From: Clostridiaceae bacterium OM02-2AC
GTDB taxonomy: Bacteria; Bacillota_I; Bacilli_A; Erysipelotrichales; Erysipelotrichaceae
Assembly: GCA_003481775.1 (NCBI GenBank)
Contig: QULU01000004.1
Location: 1 to 64,000, forward strand
Length of the DNA: 64,000 nt
Direction of reading: 5' to 3'
The notes beneath the pieces are model-generated. The model saw nothing but the letters and a program-made list of their open reading frames with translations. It had not been told where the DNA came from and did not search any database. How positions within the stretch are numbered: the stretch's first letter is position 1; every line of letters begins with the position of its first letter. A program made the translations under genes and the position numbers. This document shows, in pieces, positions 41,988 to 50,284 of the stretch.

Positions 41988-42539
41988 ATGAACTTTGCGA
42001 AAGAAATCACCGGGCTTCCCGGTTTGATGAAAACAAGCGCAGAACAGCTGCGCAAGGTTCCCGCACTTACCGGAACCGCCATGCTGACCGCATTGAATGT
42101 TGTGGTTGGCACACTGTTCATCCCCATAACACCAACGCTTCGTATTGGATTTTCCAGTATTCCGGCTGCTGTATGCGGCATGTATTACGGACCGATCTGT
42201 ACGGGCTTTGCCGGTGTCATTGCAGATACGCTGAAATATATCATTCGACCTGACGGTCCCTACTTCCCGGGATTTGCTGTCAACGAATTTTTAACCGGAA
42301 TGATATATGGGTGCTTCTTCTATAAGAAAAAAATCACCCTTCTCAGCGTGATCATTGCCAGAGCCTGCATCACCGTATTTATCAATCTGATTCTGACATC
42401 GCTATGGCTGAACATGATGTACCAGAGCCCGCTCTTTACCATGGTGCGGCTGATTAAAAATGTGGTGATGTTTCCTGTGGATGTAGCATTGCTGTATGCA
42501 GCGCTCAAGGGTGCAGAAAGAGTACGCAAAGCTGTCTAG
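41988..42539 (+). CDS. folT: Folate ECF transporter S component FolT
   Basis: A 183-residue membrane protein with five to six spans and the FolT-type sequence VPALTGTAMLTALNVVVG, then LRIGFSSIPAAVCGMYYGP and YIIRPDGPYFPGFAVNEFLTG. It binds folate and works with a shared ECF energising module encoded elsewhere. The start at 41988 has AAAGGAGG eight bases upstream; the frame upstream of it overlaps the riboswitch and is not coding. folC, which retains folates by polyglutamylation, is 10 kb further on. Confidence 0.93.
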   Translation: MNFAKEITGLPGLMKTSAEQLRKVPALTGTAMLTALNVVVGTLFIPITPTLRIGFSSIPAAVCGMYYGPICTGFAGVIADTLKYIIRPDGPYFPGFAVNEFLTGMIYGCFFYKKKITLLSVIIARACITVFINLILTSLWLNMMYQSPLFTMVRLIKNVVMFPVDVALLYAALKGAERVRKAV

Positions 42540-43001
42540 CTGTATGTGAAAATTGAATAAGCCCTCCTGCATGCAGAGAGGCATTGTCAAGACTTTATCA
42601 GCTATTCGCTGTACCGGTAGAAAAGACAAGAAACACCTGTCTGTTTTTACGAGATACAGCCCGCAATAGCGAAGAAGTCTTTTTTATAAATATCATACAT
42701 GGATTTGGCTGTTTGACAATGCAACAAAGTCATTTGAGCGGCTACTAATCGCATCGGACATTTTCCTGAGGTTAATAGCTTTCGCATCTGCGTAATCACA
42801 AAGTCATCAATTTTAAGATAAGATGTGCTTCAAATGCTACTTATTCGCTTATGATCCAACATATACAAAGTCAACTGTATGCCACATAGAGCATCCCTGT
42901 ATCATAAGCATAGTACCGCAGTATCAGTTTCACATATGTGAAGGTTCACAAGTACCGAAACTAACATCGTAAGACACTGTTCGTTTTCGGCAGTAGCTCT
43001 T
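42540..43001. other. Intergenic region without a clear gene
   Basis: About 460 bp. On the minus strand around 42660-42830 there is a short open stretch reading IDDFVITQMRKLLTSGKCPM and onward for about 55 codons to a stop, without a start; it could be a gene remnant. A palindrome TTCACATATGTGAA is at 42929-42942. Nothing else can be supported. Confidence 0.35.
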
Positions 43002-43694
43002 CTACCATCCAACAAATCCTGTCACAAGCAGATAATATACAAGCGGACCGAGCAGTGCCGGCAGAAAGTTAGCTGCCTTCAGCCGCAAAATCCCCAACAG
43101 GTCAAGAGATAACGCGAAGATCAGAAGGGAACCAATCGCTGATATTTCATTGATGACAGAGGGAGTAAGCAGCGGCTGCAAAACACCTGCCAACAGATAG
43201 ATCACCATTTCATACACGAATACAAAGGGACCTGACAGCATAACGCTGGGACCGTATATTGCTCCATAAATCAAAGAGCTGCATGTATCCAGAATAATCT
43301 TAAAGGAAAGAATGGAGGCATCCTGCTTCAAGCCGATATCCAATGGTCCCACGATTGCCATGGAGCCAACGCATTGTATCATAAAAACCGTGATAAAGCC
43401 TTTCACAAAGGATTCGTCCGCATGCCTGAATCTGGATTTTAATAGCTCCCCCAGCGTATTGAATTTGCAGTCAAGATTCATACCTGTCCCAATAACAGCG
43501 CCTATAACACAGCTGATAATCATCAATACGGAGTTCTTTGTTGTAATTGCTCCCTGTATGCCCACAACAGCTATACACAGATTTGCGATAATCAAAATAG
43601 CGTTCACCTGTTCTCTGTTGATGAATTTCTTTACATATCTGCTCAAAAAGCCGCCGGCTTCTATTCCAATCATATTCATAAAAATATACAGCAT
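43002..43694 (-). CDS. DUF554 family membrane protein
   Basis: A 230-residue membrane protein with about seven spans and the DUF554 (YdfK-like) repeats of small residues: GAVIGTGMNLDCKFNTLGEL and YGAIYGPSVMLSGPFVFVYE. Function is unknown; transport is plausible. It follows the M20 peptidase gene at 37 bp on the same strand, so it may belong to the MerR-controlled cluster. GGGAG precedes the ATG. Confidence 0.82.
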   Translation of the reverse strand: MLYIFMNMIGIEAGGFLSRYVKKFINREQVNAILIIANLCIAVVGIQGAITTKNSVLMIISCVIGAVIGTGMNLDCKFNTLGELLKSRFRHADESFVKGFITVFMIQCVGSMAIVGPLDIGLKQDASILSFKIILDTCSSLIYGAIYGPSVMLSGPFVFVYEMVIYLLAGVLQPLLTPSVINEISAIGSLLIFALSLDLLGILRLKAANFLPALLGPLVYYLLVTGFVGW

Positions 43695-43731
43695 ACGGAT
43701 GCTCCCTTCTTTCCCTTATTGTTTGCGTACT

Positions 43732-44901
43732 TTATTTCAGATAATTTAATACTGTTTGCACCTCTGTTTTAACACCGTTTACCATCGCTTCCTCTCGAAT
43801 CATAAATTTTGGATTATGATTCGCAAAGCCGCAGCCCTCCTCTGCGGTTCCCCCGCCCAGCTGTACGAAGCATACAGGGGCAATCTGGCGATAGTTTGAA
43901 AAATCCTCGCTCGCACTGGTCAAAGGCGCTTCATACACATATTCCTCACCGAGCACCTGTGCAGCACTCTCCATCACCAAACGGGATACAGCAGCATCAT
44001 TGATAACCGCTGCATAGGCAAACTGATAATCAAGATCATACTCTGCCCCATAGACCTTGCAGGTGTGCTGTATGATATCCTTTACATGCACAGCGATTTT
44101 CTGCCGGGTAGTTTCATCAACCGTTCGGATGGAGGCACTCATATATGCCTTATCCGGAATGATATTCGCTGCTTCTCCTGCCTGAAATTCCCCAACACTA
44201 ATAACAGCAAGCTCTCCCGGTGTCACCATACGGGATACGATTGTCTGCAGCTGGGTGATGATCTGTGTGCCTACAATAATCGGATCAATGCCATTTTGCG
44301 GCATAGACCCATGACTCCCCTTTCCCTGAATATGCAGGAAGAAACCATCCGCCGCAGTTGTTGCGGCACCACTGGAATGGACATGGATGCTTCCGCAGGG
44401 AAGATTTGGAATGATATGCAGTCCAACAACCGCATCAGCATCGTCAATGCATCCACTATCAACAATTGCCTGGGAACCGCCGGGATTCAACTCCTCTGCA
44501 TGCTGAAAAATCAGCTTCACCGTACCATGCAGGGTATCCCTCATCTCATTCAGCACGTTTGCTGTCGCAAGCAGCATAGCAGTGTGCGTATCATGTCCAC
44601 ATGTATGTGCAACCTGCTTTACCGTAGAGGCAAAGGGCAGTCCGCTTTCCTCCTGCATCGGCAGCGCATCCATATCCGCACGAAGTAATATGGTCTTTCC
44701 TTTCTGTGTACCGCGTATAATAGCCAGAACACTGGTTTCTGTCGGATGCTCTATTTCGATATTTCCAAAAGAGCGAAGTGTCTCTTCCACATAGGCACTT
44801 GTATGGTATTCTTTAAAGGATAGCTCGGGATTCTGATGAATATGGCGTCTCCATCGTATCATATCCTCTGTGGGTATTTGTTGAAACCATGATTGCTTCA
44901 T
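43732..44901 (-). CDS. M20-family amidohydrolase/peptidase (paralogue 1)
   Basis: A 389-residue M20D enzyme of the hippurate/N-acyl-amino-acid hydrolase type. Metal and catalytic residues are visible: HTCGHDTHTAML (about residues 98-109), FQHAEELNPGG with the catalytic Glu pair, GLHIIPNLPCGS, and a late His in FANHNPKF. It cleaves acyl or amino-acid amides in the cytoplasm. It is a close paralogue of the enzyme encoded on the other side of the MFS transporter. AGGAGG precedes the ATG. Confidence 0.92.
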   Translation of the reverse strand: MKQSWFQQIPTEDMIRWRRHIHQNPELSFKEYHTSAYVEETLRSFGNIEIEHPTETSVLAIIRGTQKGKTILLRADMDALPMQEESGLPFASTVKQVAHTCGHDTHTAMLLATANVLNEMRDTLHGTVKLIFQHAEELNPGGSQAIVDSGCIDDADAVVGLHIIPNLPCGSIHVHSSGAATTAADGFFLHIQGKGSHGSMPQNGIDPIIVGTQIITQLQTIVSRMVTPGELAVISVGEFQAGEAANIIPDKAYMSASIRTVDETTRQKIAVHVKDIIQHTCKVYGAEYDLDYQFAYAAVINDAAVSRLVMESAAQVLGEEYVYEAPLTSASEDFSNYRQIAPVCFVQLGGGTAEEGCGFANHNPKFMIREEAMVNGVKTEVQTVLNYLK

Positions 44902-44937
44902 AGCATTGACCTCCTATCATATTTAACTTGCTTTCGA

Positions 44938-46170
44938 TTATGCTTCTGCTTTTTTAAGCTGCTTCTGCATTCCCTGCTTTTTTTCTGTTTCCCTAAGCTG
45001 TGCCGGTTTTTTCACAAGGAGAGCCAGTCCTCCGGATATCACCATACAAAGCGCCAGTACAAGAAAGGAAACGACATAGCTTCCGGATTTCGCAAAGGCA
45101 CTGACAATCTGCGGGGATATGATTCCTCCCAGAAATGCTCCGATATTCAAAACGGCAAACGCAGAGCCAATGATCTTCCTCGGAATCAGCTGATACGGTA
45201 CAGCCAGCATCATAGCGAAATCACCGATATACAAAGCAGCAATGGCCAGCTGATAAAGCGGTGCCGTGATAAAGATTACCAGGCATACAGCCGTTAAAAC
45301 GGATGCCCAGAAAATAAAGCTCAGCTCCTTGTTTTTAAAGTATTTTGTCAATATGATGCCGCTGGAGGCCATGGCTATCGTCATAATGACATAAAAGCCA
45401 ACCATCACGGTACTCAGCATTGCAGGATTCTCAATATTAAAATTAACGTGGAATACATTCGGCAGCCAGAACATCATAGCAACACCAACGAGATTACTGA
45501 ATAAGACAGCACCTGCCAGAAGCAGGGTATTCCTGTTTTTCCATGCATCGAAAAATCCAATGTGCTCTTTTTCCACAGCTTCACTCCCCTGTACAGCCGG
45601 CATTTCCTTTTTATGCTCTTTCAAAAAGATAACGGCCAGAAGCAAAGCAACCATATAACCGATTCCAAGAAACCAATATGCATGGTGCCAGTTGGTATTG
45701 ATTATACTTTCTCCCACTGTACTTGCCAGAATGCCGCCAATACCTGCGGTAGCGACCACAAAGGATTGAATTTTTGCACACTGGTCGGCCTCAAAGCTGT
45801 CACTTATGATTTTAGGTGCGCCATTCGTATAACCTGCCTGTCCGAAGCCAACCATAAAGCGCAGCAGCAAAATGGCAAATAAGGAGCTGACAGTTCCAAA
45901 CAATAAGGAAAACACCATAAGCACCGCCAGAGATATAACAACGAATTTCTTATAGCCAAATCTGTCAACCAGCCAACCGCCGGGTATCGTCACCAGGATA
46001 AAGCTGACATAGAAGACCGATGACAGATTGCCCATCTGCGCCTTCGTAAAGCCATAGGTGCTGATCAATTTATCAGCAGTAAATCCGATCATGCTCTTAT
46101 CCAGATTTGCAAATATTCCAATCAGGAAGATCACACCAAACACGATCCATTGTTTTTTTGTTAGTTTCAT
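44938..46170 (-). CDS. MFS transporter
   Basis: A 410-residue major facilitator with 12 predicted spans. The loop motif GGWLVDRFGYKKFV (about residues 64-77) between spans 2 and 3 and the longer central loop around 195-215 are typical of the anion:cation symporter/organic-acid group. Placed between two M20 hydrolase genes, it most likely imports the amide or dipeptide that they cleave, or exports a product. AGGAGAG lies upstream of the ATG. Confidence 0.92.
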   Translation of the reverse strand: MKLTKKQWIVFGVIFLIGIFANLDKSMIGFTADKLISTYGFTKAQMGNLSSVFYVSFILVTIPGGWLVDRFGYKKFVVISLAVLMVFSLLFGTVSSLFAILLLRFMVGFGQAGYTNGAPKIISDSFEADQCAKIQSFVVATAGIGGILASTVGESIINTNWHHAYWFLGIGYMVALLLAVIFLKEHKKEMPAVQGSEAVEKEHIGFFDAWKNRNTLLLAGAVLFSNLVGVAMMFWLPNVFHVNFNIENPAMLSTVMVGFYVIMTIAMASSGIILTKYFKNKELSFIFWASVLTAVCLVIFITAPLYQLAIAALYIGDFAMMLAVPYQLIPRKIIGSAFAVLNIGAFLGGIISPQIVSAFAKSGSYVVSFLVLALCMVISGGLALLVKKPAQLRETEKKQGMQKQLKKAEA

Positions 46171-46185
46171 AATTCTCTCTCCTGT

Positions 46186-47352
46186 CTATTTCAAAAAATT
46201 CTTAACAGCCTGCAGCTCTGTTTTAACACCACTGATAAAGGCTTCCTCCTGAATTCTGAATTTCGGATGGTGATTGATATAGCCGCAGCCATCCGCTTCC
46301 TCTCCGCATCCCAGCTGGAACCAGCAGATGGGAGCTATTTTCCGATAATATGCAAAATCCTCACTCCCACTTGACATAGCTGCTGGATACACCTTGTCTT
46401 TTCCCAGCACCTCAGCCCCGCTGTCCATCACAAGCTTTGCGATTGCTTCATCGTTTATGACAGGTGGATAAGAAAAGATATAATTCAAATCCGGCTCTGC
46501 ACCATAGACCCTGCATACATGCTCAATAACCTGCTTGACCTTTTCGGCAATCATTTGCCGGGTATCTTCCTTGATCGAACGTATGGAAGCACTCATATAA
46601 GCCTTGTCCGCAATGATATTCGGTGCCTCCCCGGCCTTAAATTCACCAATGGAGATGACAGCATTTTCACCCGGTGTTACACAGCGGGATATAATCGTCT
46701 GCAGCTCCTGTATGATTTGAGTTCCAACAATTATGGGATCGATACCATTTTGCGGCATGGAGCCATGGCTTCCTTTTCCCTGTATATTCAGAAAGAAGCC
46801 ATCCGCAGCACAGGTTGCCGCTCCCTTGGGAACAACATGAATGCTGCCTGTTGGTAGCTGTGGAAATACATGCAAGCCGATTACTGCATCTGCATCATCA
46901 ATCATACCGCTCTTTACAACGCCCAATGCACCACCTGGTGCCACCTCCTCCGCAGCCTGAAATATAAATTTCACTGTTCCCTTCAGCTCATCTCGATGAT
47001 TGGACAGAACCTTGGCTGTTTCCAGCAGTATTGCTACATGGGCATCATGTCCGCAGGTATGCGCTGCTTCGATCTTCGATGCAAAGGGCAATCCGCTTTC
47101 CTCCCGCATAGGCAATGCATCCATATCCGCACGAAGCAATATAGTTTTTCCGTTTTCTTTTCCCTTTAAGACACCAAGCACGCTGGTATCAGAAGGATGC
47201 AGCACATCGATATGCGAAAAGGATTTTAATTTTTCCTCAACAAACGCCGCTGTTTTCTGTTCATGAAAGGACAACTCCGGATGCTGATGCAATTCTCTTC
47301 TCCAGGAGATCAGCTCCTGTTCATTGATTTCAGATATCCATGATTTTTCCAT
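46186..47352 (-). CDS. M20-family amidohydrolase/peptidase (paralogue 2)
   Basis: A 388-residue M20D enzyme and close paralogue of 43732-44901, with the same motifs: HTCGHDAHVAIL, FQAAEEVAPGG, GLHVFPQLPTGS and INHHPKF. Start at 47352 has AGGAGG eight bases upstream. It is the first gene after the MerR-type promoter and leads the cluster M20-MFS-M20-DUF554. Two similar hydrolases around one transporter suggest related substrates with different acyl or amino groups. Confidence 0.93.
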   Translation of the reverse strand: MEKSWISEINEQELISWRRELHQHPELSFHEQKTAAFVEEKLKSFSHIDVLHPSDTSVLGVLKGKENGKTILLRADMDALPMREESGLPFASKIEAAHTCGHDAHVAILLETAKVLSNHRDELKGTVKFIFQAAEEVAPGGALGVVKSGMIDDADAVIGLHVFPQLPTGSIHVVPKGAATCAADGFFLNIQGKGSHGSMPQNGIDPIIVGTQIIQELQTIISRCVTPGENAVISIGEFKAGEAPNIIADKAYMSASIRSIKEDTRQMIAEKVKQVIEHVCRVYGAEPDLNYIFSYPPVINDEAIAKLVMDSGAEVLGKDKVYPAAMSSGSEDFAYYRKIAPICWFQLGCGEEADGCGYINHHPKFRIQEEAFISGVKTELQAVKNFLK

Positions 47353-47394
47353 GGAAATACGCCTCCTAGTGTTCCTGTTTATCGGAACACCGGT

Positions 47395-47425
47395 ATGATA
47401 AACCTTCAATGTAATGTAAAGTCAA
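47395..47425 (-). promoter_or_regulatory. MerR-type promoter of the M20-MFS cluster
   Basis: On the minus strand TTGACT and TATCAT are 19 bp apart, with CTTTACATTACATTGAAGG spanning the end of the -35 box and the spacer, an imperfect dyad of the kind bound by MerR proteins. It lies 43-73 bp upstream of the first M20 start and 0.2 kb from a MerR gene. Confidence 0.75.
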
Positions 47426-47576
47426 TGCATTTCATGAAATGTATGAAATTCGTATTTTTGTTTACAAAATGTTATGCAGGGAACTGTTTTTCTAGCTGTC
47501 GCTATCTTTTTCACTATAGAAAAAGCATTAACTGACAACGTTACAGCTTAAAACGTAGAACAATTTTCTGTTTTGA

Positions 47577-47610
47577 TAAAAAAAAGCAGAAAGCCGCTTT
47601 AGACTTCTGC
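47577..47610 (-). terminator. Terminator after the MerR gene
   Basis: On the minus strand GCAGAA (47605-47610) and TTCTGC (47586-47591) pair across the intervening 13 bases and are followed by eight or more T. It isolates the MerR gene from the M20 promoter. Confidence 0.7.
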
Positions 47611-47616
47611 CATAAT

Positions 47617-48435
47617 TTATGATGCTGTTCGTTTTTCATACGGTACCCATACCAGATGCGATATCAGATATTCCATGTCCTGCCCCCATCTGGCAAAGAT
47701 GACTCTGGATATGCTTTCACCGGTAATTCTCAGGTTTTGCTGCTCTGCAAATTCCAGCAGCATCCTGGTTTCCTTTGTCATGTCACTGTTGGGCGTTGCC
47801 TCGTAATAAAACACGATTGCCGGACAGCTTTTATATAGCTTTACAATTTCACTTTCCCGAATCCCCAAAAATTCTGCAGTCTTCTGATCCAAACAAAAAC
47901 CAAAATCAAATGCACGTTCAAAATTTATCATTGTATCCAGCTGTGTGGATCCGGACATGAAGGGAAGATCGGCATATTTCAGCCAGCGTACCAATTCCTT
48001 CTGTACCTGCTCATCAGTAATCAGCTCATGGTTTTTCTGATAATTTAACCGGTACAAGGCCGGTCTTTGTCCCAGAAAGCAGCCTTGCCTTGCATTTTGA
48101 GCCTGAAGCATACAGTTGATGGTTGTATGGATGCTGTTCAGCTTCAGATTCAGATGAAAAGCCTCATTCATCAAATCCTGTTCCTTATTCTCCAATGACA
48201 TTTCCACAGCCTGCATGCTTTCTTCTTCCATGATTTCACGGACTTCTTGCAGTGTATATCCATATTTCTGATATTTTTGCAGGTTCAGTAAATGGTTAAT
48301 CTGAATGATGTCGAAATAGCGGTAATTAGATTCTTCCTTATAGGGGCGTATCAGTCCTTTTTTCTCGTAATTGCGAATTGTTTCCGTGCTGATGCCGAGC
48401 ATTTTTGCTATTTCTCCAATTTTGTAGGTTTTCAA
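47617..48435 (-). CDS. MerR-family regulator of the M20-MFS cluster
   Basis: A 272-residue MerR protein. The N-terminal winged helix reads KIGEIAKMLGISTETIRNYE with wing SNYRYFD; a long coiled coil follows, and the C-terminal 150 residues are a ligand domain not obviously of the GyrI class. The start is taken as TTG at 48435 with AGGAGG eight bases upstream; the upstream ATG in frame overlaps a TATAAT box and lacks a ribosome site. The adjacent 19-bp-spacer promoter is its probable target. Confidence 0.88.
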   Translation of the reverse strand: MKTYKIGEIAKMLGISTETIRNYEKKGLIRPYKEESNYRYFDIIQINHLLNLQKYQKYGYTLQEVREIMEEESMQAVEMSLENKEQDLMNEAFHLNLKLNSIHTTINCMLQAQNARQGCFLGQRPALYRLNYQKNHELITDEQVQKELVRWLKYADLPFMSGSTQLDTMINFERAFDFGFCLDQKTAEFLGIRESEIVKLYKSCPAIVFYYEATPNSDMTKETRMLLEFAEQQNLRITGESISRVIFARWGQDMEYLISHLVWVPYEKRTAS

Positions 48436-48502
48436 GCTGTATTCCTCCTGAAGTTCTCCCCTCATTATAACAGTTTTTCATTCACGCAGATAGAACGGAA
48501 AT

Positions 48503-49009
48503 TCATTTTGGTCTGATTGATGCTGCCGCAAGGATTTTTTGTCTGGATATATGACAATATCCGCCTGGATTTTTTTTGAGATATTCCTGATGATACTCCT
48601 CCGCAGAATAAAAGCTCGTCAAGGGCTTCATTTCTACAGCAATCGGTTCCCGATAGCATTTTGCCAGCTCCTGCAGGGAAGCCTCGATTACCGGCTGATC
48701 CGCTTCATCTACATAGTAAATACCTGTTCGATATTGTTCCCCGATATCATTTCCCTGACGATGATAGCTTGTCGGATCAATGACGTCATAGTATAAGGAT
48801 AAAAGGAAACGCAGTGTAATCACGGATGCATCATATTGAATATGCAGAGCTTCTGCATACCCGGTGGTGCCGCTGCAGACCATTTCATAGGTTGGGTTTT
48901 CCACATGTCCGTTCGCATAGCCGACCTCTGTTGCCATGATACCGTGCAGCTGTTCAAAATATGCCTGCATTCCCCAAAAACAGCCGCCTGCCAGATAGAT
49001 TTCTTTCAT
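48503..49009 (-). CDS. msrA: Peptide methionine sulfoxide reductase MsrA
   Basis: A 168-residue MsrA, which reduces methionine-S-sulfoxide in proteins. The active-site motif GGCFWG is at residues 8-13 with catalytic Cys10. Other blocks: [25 protein letters not shown] and [16 protein letters not shown]. No MsrB domain is fused. The C-terminus ends [17 protein letters not shown], short of the extra resolving cysteines of some enzymes. GGAGG precedes the ATG. Confidence 0.95.
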   Translation of the reverse strand: MKEIYLAGGCFWGMQAYFEQLHGIMATEVGYANGHVENPTYEMVCSGTTGYAEALHIQYDASVITLRFLLSLYYDVIDPTSYHRQGNDIGEQYRTGIYYVDEADQPVIEASLQELAKCYREPIAVEMKPLTSFYSAEEYHQEYLKKNPGGYCHISRQKILAAASIRPK

Positions 49010-49181
49010 ATTACACCTCCGATACAGCTTTGTGACAGCTCAATTCACATACTTACATAATGTTTATACCCCATACTCATTCTGCAGTTAGGATACTAGT
49101 TACATCTTATCATCTTCCACATTGGTTATAAAAAAGCAGAATCAACAGGTCGCTTGAAAACAATGAGTGCAGACTATATGG

Positions 49182-50096
49182 CTATCGCAAGATAAGAGTA
49201 CTGCACTGCTCATTCAGAAACCTGTTCACAGCAGCCTTTGTAGGAATGGATGTCTGTCCTCCCAGAGTCTGTACAGAAATCGCACTGGTTGCGGAAGCAA
49301 TTATCAGTGCATCCTGCAGTGGATAGTTCTTATGAATACAGTATGTAAACGCGCCATGGAATATATCACCGGCTCCGGTCGTATCCACTGCCGATACATT
49401 GAAGGCCTCTATATGGTGTATCCCCTGCGCATCCTCATACAGTAATCCCTGATCTCCCAGCGTAACAACGATATGTCCTGAATTTAGTGCATGCAAGGCA
49501 TCAAAGGTCTGTCTCCAGCTGTTTTCATCCTGTATGGATACCTCGATATTGCTGAACTGTCTTGCATAATCCTGAGAACAGACGAGATAGGTTACCTTTT
49601 GGGCAAGTACGCTCGATTCCTCGTGAAAGGTTCCTGCATCCATTACACTATCAATTTCCGGATAACGGCTGAGTGCCTCCAGTGACGCCTGCAGCTCATG
49701 ACCGTCCAGTAAGAGAATTTCTGCCTGCTCGGGATAATGAAACTCCAGCTCCCGCTGAATACCTGGACAGTTGAATATGGTACGATATCCGTTAAAGGAA
49801 TTGGCGATAATAGCACTGACCGGTGTTGAAAAGCCTTCATCCTCCATAAGATATGCTGTATCAACCCCTGCCTCCTTTAAAACTCTACGGATTTCAGCGC
49901 CGTAGAAATCTTTTCCACATCTGGAAATCAATACGGTTTCTGCATCCCACAGGGCACACAAATATGCCGCATTCGCTGCTGGTGCGCCAATACAGGAGAA
50001 TGGCTCCATTATCCGATATTTCTGATTTTCTATCAACGGCTCCTGTATGGGAAATGTCAAATCATAGGCACACTGACCAATACATATGATACTCAT
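49182..50096 (-). CDS. PfkB-family carbohydrate kinase
   Basis: A 304-residue sugar kinase of the ribokinase/PfkB family. GAPAANAAYLCALWDAET near the start is the first signature and VSAVDTTGAGDIFHGAFTYC (about residues 233-252) the second, with the catalytic Asp in GAGD. The substrate cannot be told from sequence. It stands as a single gene. AAGGAGG precedes the ATG. Confidence 0.9.
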   Translation of the reverse strand: MSIICIGQCAYDLTFPIQEPLIENQKYRIMEPFSCIGAPAANAAYLCALWDAETVLISRCGKDFYGAEIRRVLKEAGVDTAYLMEDEGFSTPVSAIIANSFNGYRTIFNCPGIQRELEFHYPEQAEILLLDGHELQASLEALSRYPEIDSVMDAGTFHEESSVLAQKVTYLVCSQDYARQFSNIEVSIQDENSWRQTFDALHALNSGHIVVTLGDQGLLYEDAQGIHHIEAFNVSAVDTTGAGDIFHGAFTYCIHKNYPLQDALIIASATSAISVQTLGGQTSIPTKAAVNRFLNEQCSTLILR

Positions 50097-50240
50097 CGCA
50101 ATATCCTCCTTCTATCATGAACTCATCGTGATGCTATAACCATGATATCATAATCATGCCGCTTTACAAGTACAGCGGGTTGAATTGTCATTCATCTTTA
50201 TGAGGAGAACGGTATGTTACTGATAAGATTCATCATTTGT

Positions 50241-50276
50241 AAAAAACACCTGCGTTTTTTTATAACCGCAAGGTGT
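50241..50276 (-). terminator. Terminator of the ung-folC-recQ operon
   Basis: On the minus strand ACACCTTGCG (50267-50276) and CGCAGGTGT (50246-50254) pair with one bulge and run into six T, 10 bp after the recQ stop. Confidence 0.8.
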
Positions 50277-50284
50277 TCAGGACT

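Noticed and set aside
42652..42830. Minus-strand 55-codon frame as a gene
   Set aside because: No start codon, no ribosome site and no recognisable family; only noted as a possible remnant.
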